From: Lachnospiraceae bacterium
GTDB lineage: Bacteria > Bacillota > Clostridia > Lachnospirales > Lachnospiraceae
Length of the DNA: 64,000 bases
Direction of reading: 5' to 3'
Assembly (NCBI GenBank): GCA_017411305.1
Contig: JAFQQI010000105.1
Location: 62,001-126,000 of the forward strand
Below are positions 1 to 8,679 of the stretch, in pieces. The position numbers were made by a program, and so were the translations under genes. Positions within the stretch are counted from its first letter, which is position 1; each line of letters starts with the position of its first letter. The notes under the pieces were generated by a model that worked only from the letters and a program-made list of their open reading frames with translations, made no database searches and was not told the origin of the DNA.

Positions 1-2741
1 TATGCCTGTCCCAAACCTTCTATGGTAAATTCTAACTGGGAAATCAGACGCACCTCACCGGTACCGCTTTTTGACATACAGCGGAGCCGGAAGGTTCCGT
101 CTCCTAATGCCTTCATGGTTGCCTTATTTCCGTCTGCGGTAAGCACTACCAAATTAGAGGGCACTCCCATGTCATTTACTGCCTTAAATTGCAGCTGCGT
201 ATCCGTAGCATCTGCCGGCTCAATCCGCGCAACCACTGCAAGCTCCTGCTTTTCCTCGTTAAAGAGCTGTCCATCAGGAGCTGTTAAGGTGATTTTTCTT
301 ACAGGAATCTCTTCTCTACTGCCGGTCAGAATTTCTCTTTTTTTGTTTCGTTCCAAGGTAGTTAATCCACCTGCTGTAACCCTATCTGTAACGTCACTTG
401 CCTTACTTTCCGGCACTGCCGTACTTGTCACGCATAGCTCCGCAGGCTTTAGTCCCTTGCCCGCAACGCGGATTTTGATTGTTCCGGGCACTGTATCTGT
501 CTGAACCATGGCAAGCAGTTTTCCGTTAAACAGCCTTCTGCTGAGACCTTTGTAGCTGTCATAATCAGTGCTGTCACCATTATCAAGACCTACTAATCGT
601 CCCTCTCCGGTCACCTCTACCGTCACACGGTCACAGGCATTTTCTACCGGATTGCCATTTTCATCTATAGTTTCAATTGTTACAAACAATAAATCCCTGC
701 CATCTGCTGTAAGCAACTTTGCATCTGCTACGTCGGATATTTTTTGTCCCTTAGCATTTTCTGCCTGTAATACAATCGCATGGGAATTCCCAAAGGAATG
801 CTTCTCCTGCCTTGCAATTTCCTTTCCCTCTTCATCATATGCCACTGCAAGAAGCTTCCCGTCTTCATAGGGCACAGTGTAATCCGCAATAATATGCTTC
901 CCGCTGCCGGGCTTATGGGTCAGTTCCTGTTTTCCGTAGCTTTTTCCGTTCACAAACAGCTCTACTGCTGCCCCGTTAGAGCACACTCTTACATCAATCA
1001 GCTGGCCCGGATTAAAATCCCAATAAGGGAAGATATGAACCATCGGCGCTTTCTTCGCATCCGTCCAGGCTGACTGCCACACATAATAAGCATCCTTGGG
1101 AAAGCCTGCCGTATCCACCTGTCCGAAGTAAGAATTCTTGGTATGATAGGGCGTAGGCTCTCCGATATAATCAAATCCGGTCCATAAGAACTGTCCCATA
1201 GAGTAGTCTTTATCCCTATCAATGGTCACACAGTCTTCCATGGATTTGGCTCCCCAGCTGGTTGCACTGTTGCCTAATGATGAGCATTGATAATCATCCT
1301 CTGCCAAAATACCTGCCTTAAGCGGGAAATGGTACACGCCTCTGCTTTGCACAATAGAAGAGGTTTCACTACCGTAAATGATCCAGTCAGGATGTTCTTT
1401 ATGATGAGTATCATAATATTTTTCAGAATAATTATATCCGGCCAGCTTTACCGCATCGGCACACTTTTGTGCATTTTCCCATGGCATATAATTAGAGCCA
1501 ATGGTAACGGACGCATTTTTTTCCGGGTCATATTTTCCCACCAGTTCCTTCAAATGCAGGGTGATTTCTCTGCCCCGTTCATCCGCATGGGTATCATAAA
1601 TTTCATTTCCGATACTCCACATCATAACGCTGGGATGGTTCCGGTCCCTTTTCACCCAGTTTTCCACATCCCTCTCGTGCCAATCGGGGAAAAAGCGGGC
1701 ATAATCATAAGGATTCTTTGGCCGTTCCCACATATCAAAAGCTTCAGAAATCAGCAGTATGCCCATCGCATCAGCCAGTTCTACAAAGCCTTTTGCCATC
1801 ATATTGTGGGCACCCCGCACTGCATTCACGCCCATTTCCTTCAAAATTCGGAATTTTCTGGCCATGGCTGCTTTATTGAAGGCAGCTCCGATTGCACCCA
1901 AATCATGATGTTCGCAGACACCCTTTAGCTTTATGTTTCTGCCGTTTAAGAAAAATCCCTTATCACAATCAAAGCGTATTTCCCGAAAGCCGATTTTTTG
2001 TTCCTCTGTCTGAATGCAGTTTTCTTCTTTCATCAGCTGTGTTTTCAGGGTGTAAAGATAAGCATTCTCCACATCCCACAGCTTAGGCTCTTTCACGGTA
2101 TATTTCTGTCTGTAACAATACTCTCCGGTGGATTTGCCTTCCCGGATTTCTTCCCCGGCAAAAAACAATGTGACTTCCTCACCCGCGGCATCAGACAGGC
2201 TGTTATAAACCCTGCTGCCGTCTGCTTTTTGTACCGTAGTTTCAACCGTAAGCAAAAAGTCCTCTCCCTGCCTTATGCTTGTTACATAAATATCATTTTC
2301 TTTGATGCAGGTTTCATCCGTAACCGCAAACCACACATCCCGGTAAATACCTGCTCCGGAATACCAACGGCTGTTGGGGCTTCTAAAGGCCACCTTCACC
2401 AGAATTTCGTTTTCTCCCCGGCAAAGATTTGGCGTCACATCCAGCGCAAATGCAGAATAGCCGTATTTCCATTCTCCCGCAAGATTACCGTTGATATAGA
2501 CCGTACTGTCCATATAAATGCCGTCAAATACAATGGTAGCCCGTTTCCCCATCTCATTCCATGTAAAACATTTGCGATACCAGCCGTTTCCGTCCTCATA
2601 CAAATTAAGGGAATCATAAATCAGCCAGTCATGAGGAATATCTATCTGCTCAAATTCAGCAATTCTCCCTTTTACCTCAGAAAACTCCGTATCCACACTT
2701 CCCTTTAAAAAGCTCCACCCGTCATTCCATAACCTTCTCAT
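1..2741 (-). CDS. Glycoside hydrolase family 2 enzyme, 3' end beyond window
   Basis: Retaining beta-glycosidase of the GH2 (beta-galactosidase/beta-glucuronidase) superfamily, probably cytoplasmic because no signal peptide is visible. From the ATG at 2741 the protein begins MRRLWNDGWSF, followed by the jelly-roll sugar-binding domain (DIPHDWLIYD, VYINGNLAGEW, RWYSGAGIYRDVWF), an Ig-like domain and the TIM barrel. The acid/base is Glu380 in WSIGNEIYD and the nucleophile is Glu459 in YGSETSS. The C-terminal part has further Ig/DUF4982-like domains. At least 913 residues are present and no stop is reached, so the gene runs out of the window. A GGAGG at 2748-2752 overlaps the upstream stop codon; an ATG at 2745 is out of frame. 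It is probably translationally coupled to the esterase gene upstream. The exact sugar specificity cannot be read from sequence. Confidence 0.93.
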   Translation of the reverse strand, partial: MRRLWNDGWSFLKGSVDTEFSEVKGRIAEFEQIDIPHDWLIYDSLNLYEDGNGWYRKCFTWNEMGKRATIVFDGIYMDSTVYINGNLAGEWKYGYSAFALDVTPNLCRGENEILVKVAFRSPNSRWYSGAGIYRDVWFAVTDETCIKENDIYVTSIRQGEDFLLTVETTVQKADGSRVYNSLSDAAGEEVTLFFAGEEIREGKSTGEYCYRQKYTVKEPKLWDVENAYLYTLKTQLMKEENCIQTEEQKIGFREIRFDCDKGFFLNGRNIKLKGVCEHHDLGAIGAAFNKAAMARKFRILKEMGVNAVRGAHNMMAKGFVELADAMGILLISEAFDMWERPKNPYDYARFFPDWHERDVENWVKRDRNHPSVMMWSIGNEIYDTHADERGREITLHLKELVGKYDPEKNASVTIGSNYMPWENAQKCADAVKLAGYNYSEKYYDTHHKEHPDWIIYGSETSSIVQSRGVYHFPLKAGILAEDDYQCSSLGNSATSWGAKSMEDCVTIDRDKDYSMGQFLWTGFDYIGEPTPYHTKNSYFGQVDTAGFPKDAYYVWQSAWTDAKKAPMVHIFPYWDFNPGQLIDVRVCSNGAAVELFVNGKSYGKQELTHKPGSGKHIIADYTVPYEDGKLLAVAYDEEGKEIARQEKHSFGNSHAIVLQAENAKGQKISDVADAKLLTADGRDLLFVTIETIDENGNPVENACDRVTVEVTGEGRLVGLDNGDSTDYDSYKGLSRRLFNGKLLAMVQTDTVPGTIKIRVAGKGLKPAELCVTSTAVPESKASDVTDRVTAGGLTTLERNKKREILTGSREEIPVRKITLTAPDGQLFNEEKQELAVVARIEPADATDTQLQFKAVNDMGVPSNLVVLTADGNKATMKALGDGTFRLRCMSKSGTGEVRLISQLEFTIEGLGQA

Positions 2742-2751
2742 GCATAACCTC

Positions 2752-4668
2752 CTATAATGCCACAACAAAAGGACTCATGGGGAATCCTCCACGATTATAA
2801 ATCAGTGCTCCCTTATTAGTATTACTATAGCAATAATGCACCATTACCGGTTTTGCCAGCATACTGACAACTTCCAACACAATCCTGTCCGCATCCAATG
2901 TTACCTTCGCCCGATAGCTGTTTCCCAAAACATCCAAAACCTCGAAATCATCTACGGATTTTCCTTTGTTTGGAGAAAAAGCATACATACCGCCGCTGCA
3001 TTTTTCACACTGTATACTAATTCTGTAGTTGCCGCTGTTTTCATCTGTACATGCTGCTGACACCGATTTTATCATCGGTCCTTCACATTCCGCATCCAGT
3101 CCGTAAAGCTTTGCAGCCGCCTGCATTGCCAGTCTGAAACCAATGTCTTTTTTGTTCAGAGGATGTAAATCATTGTCCTCTCCCAAGTCCATAGAAACCA
3201 CCATACCTGTTCCCGGCAGGGAAAGAGCACTTCTTTGCATCTCCCGCATAGGCGCCCAGCTGCAGGTATTTCCGTTTCTGTCTATATCATAAATTTCACC
3301 GGAAAAATTAGGTAACTGTACATAAAGATAGGGCAGTTCCCTGTCATTCCACTTCTCACGATAGCCATTCATCATACGTTTTGTCAGGTCAAAATAATTG
3401 TCCGGATTCCAGCTGTTCGCCTCTCCCTGATACCACAAAATCCCTGCTATGGTATAAGGATGGCAAGGTGCCATCATACCATTGTAAAGTCCTGTAGGCT
3501 TCCAATTCACAAAGTCCGTCTCTTCTATCTGCTTGCATACAGCTCCGATGCGATAACGCCACTTTCCTTGAAGGGAAACTCTCTCCTCTTCATTCCAAAG
3601 CGCATAATCCTTGCCCGGCGTAAATCTTCCGTGACCGTTTTCGCATTTTACACGGATCACAATGGTATTTTCCCCTTTTTTTAACAAGCCCGCAGGGATG
3701 GTATATTTTCTGGGCGGATACTGATAGTCTGTCTGTCCTACCCACTGACCGTTAATGTAAACCGTATCACTGTCCACGATAGTGCCAAGCCACAGCTTTG
3801 CCTGCTTTCCTGCCAGTTTATCCGGCACGGTAAAAGAACGGCAAAACCAGACGCTTCCGATAAAATCCCTGAGCTCCGTATCCGCAAAGAAAAAAGGAAT
3901 TTCTACATTTTTCCACTCATCCTCCGTACCTTTGAGAATCCCCTGTTTCCAGTTTTCTGCAAGTCCTTTATCCGCTTTATCCAGTCCGTCGTGCCACTTT
4001 TGGGCAAAAGCCTGATTGTTCGAAATACGGCTTTCCCTGAAATTATCATCTGCATATTTCTCAGCCAATGCCAAAAAGTCATCATAACCCTCCAGCATTT
4101 CTTTTCCCATCCAGGACTCAATCCGGGAACCGCCAAGACTGGCGTTAATCAGCCCGATTGGAATGCCCAGCATCCGGTTCATCTGTCTGGCAAAAAAGTA
4201 AGCTGTTGCAGAAAAGGAGAGAATGGTATTTTCCTCAGCCGGCTTCCACTCTCCACTCATGTGATCCGCCAGCGGTCCGCGGAAATCAGCATGTTCCGTA
4301 ATTTTAAAGGTTCTGATAGCCGGATTCTTGCAATCTGCTATTTCCCCCGGGTACTTGTCCCTGACACGTTCCATGGGAAGCTCCATATTAGACTGTCCCG
4401 AACAAATCCATACATCTCCTATCCAAATATCGCTAAGAACCAATTCCTGCCCCTGTCTGTCTTTAATTTCCATGGTGTAGGGGCCTCCCGGCACAAGTGC
4501 ATCCAGAAAAATCGAAAATTTGCCAGCTTCATCTGTGCACGCCAAATATTCTTTCCCCAAAAAGGAAATCATCACTTCACATCCGGGCGTATCCCAGCCC
4601 CAAATATGAACCCTTTTCTTTTGCTGTAAAACCATTCCGTCGCTCAGTAATCTCGGCAACCTCAACAT
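2752..4668 (-). CDS. Sialate O-acetylesterase-like SGNH hydrolase (SASA family)
   Basis: Carbohydrate esterase of the SASA/DUF303 family, predicted to remove acetyl groups from sugars such as sialic acid or hemicellulose decorations. The nucleophile block is Ser93 in WICSGQSNMELP. Further family signatures are GILWYQGEANSW and, near the end, DLGEDNDLHPLNKKDIG carrying the catalytic Asp/His pair. A central beta-sandwich insertion separates the two halves. No signal peptide is seen, so action on imported saccharides is likely. A GTG codon at 4683 could extend the frame, but GGAGG lies 8 bases before the ATG at 4668, which is preferred (638 residues). It is first in a two-gene operon with the GH2 gene (about 10-base gap), which suggests the pair takes apart one acetylated glycan. 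Confidence 0.9.
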   Translation of the reverse strand: MLRLPRLLSDGMVLQQKKRVHIWGWDTPGCEVMISFLGKEYLACTDEAGKFSIFLDALVPGGPYTMEIKDRQGQELVLSDIWIGDVWICSGQSNMELPMERVRDKYPGEIADCKNPAIRTFKITEHADFRGPLADHMSGEWKPAEENTILSFSATAYFFARQMNRMLGIPIGLINASLGGSRIESWMGKEMLEGYDDFLALAEKYADDNFRESRISNNQAFAQKWHDGLDKADKGLAENWKQGILKGTEDEWKNVEIPFFFADTELRDFIGSVWFCRSFTVPDKLAGKQAKLWLGTIVDSDTVYINGQWVGQTDYQYPPRKYTIPAGLLKKGENTIVIRVKCENGHGRFTPGKDYALWNEEERVSLQGKWRYRIGAVCKQIEETDFVNWKPTGLYNGMMAPCHPYTIAGILWYQGEANSWNPDNYFDLTKRMMNGYREKWNDRELPYLYVQLPNFSGEIYDIDRNGNTCSWAPMREMQRSALSLPGTGMVVSMDLGEDNDLHPLNKKDIGFRLAMQAAAKLYGLDAECEGPMIKSVSAACTDENSGNYRISIQCEKCSGGMYAFSPNKGKSVDDFEVLDVLGNSYRAKVTLDADRIVLEVVSMLAKPVMVHYCYSNTNKGALIYNRGGFPMSPFVVAL

Positions 4669-4740
4669 AACATACACCTCCACCAGCTTATGCCATCAAG
4701 TATAAAGCTTTATTTGATGAAAATCTTTTCAATTCTAACA

Positions 4741-4788
4741 AAAAGCTGTGCAATTTTTGCTAATTTGCAAATTACACAGCCTCTTTTT
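4741..4788 (-). terminator. Rho-independent terminator after the subtilase-like gene
   Basis: A hairpin with complementary GCTGTG/CACAGC bases and a largely paired AT-rich upper stem is flanked by T-runs on both strands. It lies immediately downstream of the minus-strand subtilase-like stop codon and separates it from the esterase/GH2 operon. Confidence 0.7.
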
Positions 4789-6511
4789 AAACCCCCGCAA
4801 TCACATCAAAGGTTTCCGAAATATTCACTTGCCCGTACCCCCACTCCCGGGACGGGTATGTCATGCCGGGTGCTCTGACAGCTCCTCTGATTAAATAATT
4901 TTTCAGTTCCCGGCTTTCTACCCACTTCCGATTTCCTTCCACCACAGCCCATTGCATAAACTGGGCACAAAGTCCCGAAAGCAGTGCTGTCGCCACACCG
5001 GAGCCGGTAGATTTTCCCAAAATAGTATCAATGTCCACTCCCGGAGTGCATAGCTCCGGTTTTATATTACCCTCCCTGGTAAATCCTCGTCCTGATTCTC
5101 CTGCAAAACGGTTACCGGCATCCTGATAATATGTGGTGGTAATCACTTCCCGGACATTAGCCGGCTCTGTAAGGGTAGTATATGGCGACGGCCTTAAAAA
5201 ATAAGTCTCCGCCTGCAAAAAGGCCGTGATAGGCAGCCACATATGAAAGCTTCCCTCTGACCGGCTGTTACCGTTCATCACTGTAACCTGTATGGTCCAG
5301 ACTCCCGGCGTGGGATCTACAAACCGGAAAAAGATAAGTTCCTCACCGGAACCCTGCTCCACCAGCACATGCTCCACACGAATTTTGGTTTTTTCATACA
5401 CAAAAGAAAATTCTCTGGTTTCTCTTGCCCTAAAATCCACTCTGTCAGTAACCTCTCCCCCCGGCGAACGGATGGATATGGCATGACTGGCCGGAATATT
5501 CCCCCAAAGCTCCGCAATAAAACCCTTCTCCTCACCCACGCGGATTTCTACATTGTCCGTTGTTTCCACAAGCCCCTCTGTTGCATATCCTACATAATGA
5601 TGGGCACTGTTTCCTTCATTTCCTCCGCCAAGAACCACTGCGCGGCTTCTTCTTGTAGCTATGGTATTTAAATATCCCGCCAGTATGGAATGACCTTCAT
5701 GATCCCCCATATTAGAACCGATTCCGATACAGATTACCAGCGGTCTTACCAAGGATATTGCATAATTTTCCAAATATCTGATTGCTGCGATAATATCACT
5801 TTCCGAATAGGCCGCTGCGTCTTCCGGCAACATATAAAATTCCCGCAAATGAGGCTTTGCCTGCCTTAATTTCACCACAGCAATTTCCGCATCAGGAGCC
5901 GTTCCCAAAAAGCGAAGTCCGCCGCTTAACGCACTGCCTGCCGCTACACTGGCTAGTGTTGTTCCGTGCCCGTCCTCATCATAGCTGGGAACAATCTCAC
6001 GGGGATTTTCGCTTTGCAGTGCAGCATCAATCACCTCACGGGTATATTCCGTTCCGTACAACAATCCCTCCGGCAGTGGTCCGTCGTTAATATTCTGATC
6101 CCATATTCCCAATATCCTGGTACTGCCGTCACTGTTCCTGAACACCGCATTGTCGTACCTGATGCCGGTATCCAAAAAGCCAAGCACCACGCCCCTGCCG
6201 GTTAAGTTCAAAGGTTCTCCCTGGGCCTGCAAAATCCCTGTATTTAGCAGCGGCGTCGGGTCAAAGCTGGTCGCAAAAGTTCCCCCGCCATTCATCTGCA
6301 TCAACCCATAAACCTTCGGAATAGACCTGTAAGTAAAATTTCTGATGCTTAAGGGCTCTACTTCTGTCCTGTTAATATAAGTAATACCAAGATTAGTATC
6401 AATCGGCTGGAATACATAGTCCTCCACAACCGTATCAAGCCCCTCCGGCTGGCTGTAATCCGAAAGTATATCAATATAATCATCTGAGGCAATCTTTTCT
6501 CTATCCGTCAT
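4787..6511 (-). CDS. Subtilisin-family (S8) protein, catalytic serine replaced: probable pseudoprotease
   Basis: S8 subtilase fold related to the clostridial Csp-type proteins, 574 residues without a signal peptide. The catalytic Asp (Asp114 in VVLGFLDTGI) and His (His182 in DEDGHGTTLAS) are intact and the oxyanion-region Asn is present in VVLGGGNEGN. At the serine block the usual TGTSxAAA is replaced by TGSGVATA: the codon at 4997-4999 in the serine position is GGT (Gly505), with a serine one residue earlier (Ser504). Csp proteins process or regulate the spore germination protease SleC in clostridia, and some members (CspA, CspC) are inactive pseudoproteases; a comparable role here is inference only. 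The insertion at about residues 300-450 between the Asn and Ser blocks is typical of this clade. The gene follows the long palindrome and ends at a terminator. Confidence 0.85.
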   Translation of the reverse strand: MTDREKIASDDYIDILSDYSQPEGLDTVVEDYVFQPIDTNLGITYINRTEVEPLSIRNFTYRSIPKVYGLMQMNGGGTFATSFDPTPLLNTGILQAQGEPLNLTGRGVVLGFLDTGIRYDNAVFRNSDGSTRILGIWDQNINDGPLPEGLLYGTEYTREVIDAALQSENPREIVPSYDEDGHGTTLASVAAGSALSGGLRFLGTAPDAEIAVVKLRQAKPHLREFYMLPEDAAAYSESDIIAAIRYLENYAISLVRPLVICIGIGSNMGDHEGHSILAGYLNTIATRRSRAVVLGGGNEGNSAHHYVGYATEGLVETTDNVEIRVGEEKGFIAELWGNIPASHAISIRSPGGEVTDRVDFRARETREFSFVYEKTKIRVEHVLVEQGSGEELIFFRFVDPTPGVWTIQVTVMNGNSRSEGSFHMWLPITAFLQAETYFLRPSPYTTLTEPANVREVITTTYYQDAGNRFAGESGRGFTREGNIKPELCTPGVDIDTILGKSTGSGVATALLSGLCAQFMQWAVVEGNRKWVESRELKNYLIRGAVRAPGMTYPSREWGYGQVNISETFDVIAGV

Positions 6512-6560
6512 TTATTCCCATCACATCCGCACTTTCCCTTTACTCTACTATATGCCGCCC

Positions 6561-7060
6561 CACCGAAAGCGTCATTGCAGGAAAGCACTATTAATTTATT
6601 ACGTTACCATCGCATAAAGTTTCTTTCAAAGCATATATCATCTTTCGGGATTTTTTGAACCCGCCCTTTTCATATGCTTATTAACTGCCCGTCGTAAAAC
6701 TTAAAGCCGACAGGCAATAAACAGTTTTATAAAGCCTTATGAAACTTTTTGTAAAAAATCAACCGGCACACTTTAAAAGATGTACAGGCCATTTCAACTG
6801 TCCGAAGCGGAGCAAGTTTTGAAATGGCCTGTTTATATCATCTTTAAAGTGTAGCCGGTTAGATTTTTCTTAAAAAGTTTTGTAGGCTTTAAAACTGTTA
6901 TTGCCGCGGCTTTTCAAACAATTACTTCCGGGCAGTGCATTTATGAAAAGGGCGTTTCTAAAAAATCCTACGAAAGATAATAAAATGCTTTTTGAAAGAA
7001 TGCTTTATGCTTGGTAACGCACTAAGCAAATGACGCCTTTCCTGCAATGACGCTTTCGTG
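6561..7060. repeat. Long palindromic element, copy 1 (500 bp)
   Basis: The whole gap between the clpX-like stop codon and the subtilase start is one imperfect palindrome. Outer arms: 6561-6585 is the reverse complement of 7036-7060 with only minor differences. The central core 6785-6831 has complementary CAGGCCATTTCA and TGAAATGGCCTG around a loop carrying TCCGAAGCGGA. No ORF of note is present. About 350 bp, including the core, recur in the same orientation at 19690-20040. The right arm ends exactly at base 7060, the clpX-like stop codon being 7061-7063. No T-run follows the hairpin on the transcribed strand, so it is not an ordinary terminator. I do not recognise the family. Confidence 0.85.
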
Positions 7061-8668
7061 TTAGTTGCTTTCGATGAGATTTAAGTCATCGGGGTTTGTT
7101 GCCTCGATATTACGAATATCAATGACCGGACCTCCCGTACCCTCAATGTACTCTCTGGTAATGGTTACTCTTCCGATATTGTCATCCTTTGGAATTTCAT
7201 ACATAATATCCAGCATAAACTCTTCAATGATGGCACGAAGAGCTCTGGCTCCGATTTCTTTCTTCATAGCCTTTCCGGCAATTGCTTCAAGGGCACCGTC
7301 ATCAAATTCCAGCTTTACCTCATCTAATTCAAGAAGCTTCTGATACTGCTTCAAAATAGCATTCTTAGGCTCCTTCAAAATCTTTATCATCATTTCTTTG
7401 CTGAGTGCTTCCAGTGTATACACAACAGGAAGACGTCCCAGAAATTCGGGAATCATACCAAACTTCTTTAAGTCTTCGATGGTAACCTGACTTAAAATAT
7501 TCTTCTCTTTGTCAAATTTATCCTTTAGTTCTGCATTAAAGCCAATGGAAGTCTGTTTCCGCAGTCTCTGCTTGATAATTTCCTCAAGCTCCGGGAAAGC
7601 ACCGCCGCAGATAAAGAGAATGTTTCTGGTATTGATGGTAGCAAGGGGTACCATTGCATTTTTGCTGTTGGCCCCTACCGGTACCTCTACCTCTGCACCT
7701 TCTAATAAGCGCAGCATTCCCTGCTGTACACTTTCTCCGCTGACATCACGGTTGGTGGTATTTTTCTTCTTGGCGATTTTATCAATTTCATCAATAAAAA
7801 TAATACCGCGTTCTGCTTTTTCCACATCATTGTCGGCTGCTGCCAAAAGCTTAGAAACCACACTTTCGATATCATCACCGATATAGCCGGCTTCCGTCAG
7901 GGAAGTAGCATCCGTAATGGCTAAAGGCACATCAAGCAGCTTTGCCAATGTTTTCACCAGATAGGTTTTCCCGCAGCCGGTAGGTCCTATCATCAGCATA
8001 TTGGATTTTTCAATTTCGATTTCATCCATGGTTCCCGTAGCCACACGCTTATAATGATTATAAACTGCAACGGAAATCACCTTTTTCGCATGCTCCTGCC
8101 CGATGACATAGTCATCCAGCTTTGCTTTTATTTTATGCGGAGAAGGAATCTTTTTGATATCCAAAACCGGCTCGTTTGCTTTGTTTTCTTTTTTCTTTTT
8201 CAGCTTCTGCTTATTGGGAATACCTCCCTCACCCTGCAAATCGGAAATATTCACAAAACGAATCTGGGGAAAGCCTTTATTTCCCATATCCTTGCCGAAA
8301 TCGCCCATAAGGGAGGGGTTCCCTAACATTCCCTGGTAGTCAAACTGACTGACTGTATCCATGGTCTTATGCATACAATCATTGCATACACTGATGTTAT
8401 TGGGAAGCTTAAACATTTTCCCTGTTTTGCTTTCCGGTCTGCGGCAGATAAAGCAAACATCTTCATATTCGCTTTCCTTTTCGCCCGTTTCATCCGTTAT
8501 ATCTTTTTTGTCTGCCTGTTCCTGCTCTGCAACTGTCGGTAGCTCTTCCGTATCTGCAGATATTTCAGAAGCACTTTCCTTATTGACAGCTTCCGGTCTT
8601 TTGGATATGCTTTCCACTTCTTTAAAGTCTTCTGTCATTTCCCCGTCTCTTTTATCAAAATCTGACAT
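7061..8668 (-). CDS. clpX: ClpX-like AAA+ unfoldase with zinc-binding domain
   Basis: ATP-dependent unfoldase that feeds substrates to the ClpP peptidase. The C4 zinc domain has Cys72, Cys75, Cys95 and Cys98 (CFICRRPE and CNDCMHKT). The AAA+ core follows: Walker A GPTGCGKT at 228-235, pore loop GYIG at 261-264, Walker B IIFIDEID at 289-296, and an SIGF loop near 374-377 matching the ClpP-docking IGF loop. At 535 residues it is over 100 longer than typical ClpX (about 420), owing to an acidic 70-residue N-terminal extension and a Lys-rich linker at 150-170. GGAGG precedes the ATG at 8668. It lies 11 bases after the NlpC/P60 gene, so co-transcription is likely. It could be a clade-specific ClpX paralogue rather than the housekeeping copy. 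Confidence 0.9.
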   Translation of the reverse strand: MSDFDKRDGEMTEDFKEVESISKRPEAVNKESASEISADTEELPTVAEQEQADKKDITDETGEKESEYEDVCFICRRPESKTGKMFKLPNNISVCNDCMHKTMDTVSQFDYQGMLGNPSLMGDFGKDMGNKGFPQIRFVNISDLQGEGGIPNKQKLKKKKENKANEPVLDIKKIPSPHKIKAKLDDYVIGQEHAKKVISVAVYNHYKRVATGTMDEIEIEKSNMLMIGPTGCGKTYLVKTLAKLLDVPLAITDATSLTEAGYIGDDIESVVSKLLAAADNDVEKAERGIIFIDEIDKIAKKKNTTNRDVSGESVQQGMLRLLEGAEVEVPVGANSKNAMVPLATINTRNILFICGGAFPELEEIIKQRLRKQTSIGFNAELKDKFDKEKNILSQVTIEDLKKFGMIPEFLGRLPVVYTLEALSKEMMIKILKEPKNAILKQYQKLLELDEVKLEFDDGALEAIAGKAMKKEIGARALRAIIEEFMLDIMYEIPKDDNIGRVTITREYIEGTGGPVIDIRNIEATNPDDLNLIESN

Positions 8669-8679
8669 AAATCCTCCAT

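Noticed and set aside
1998-2708. Plus-strand open frames across the GH2 and esterase genes
   Set aside because: They are antisense to well-supported genes, have no ribosome-binding sites and show no recognisable domains.
6561-7060. Ordinary rho-independent terminator or insertion sequence
   Set aside because: It is far too long, has no T-run on the transcribed strand, no transposase frame, and outer ends that differ between copies.
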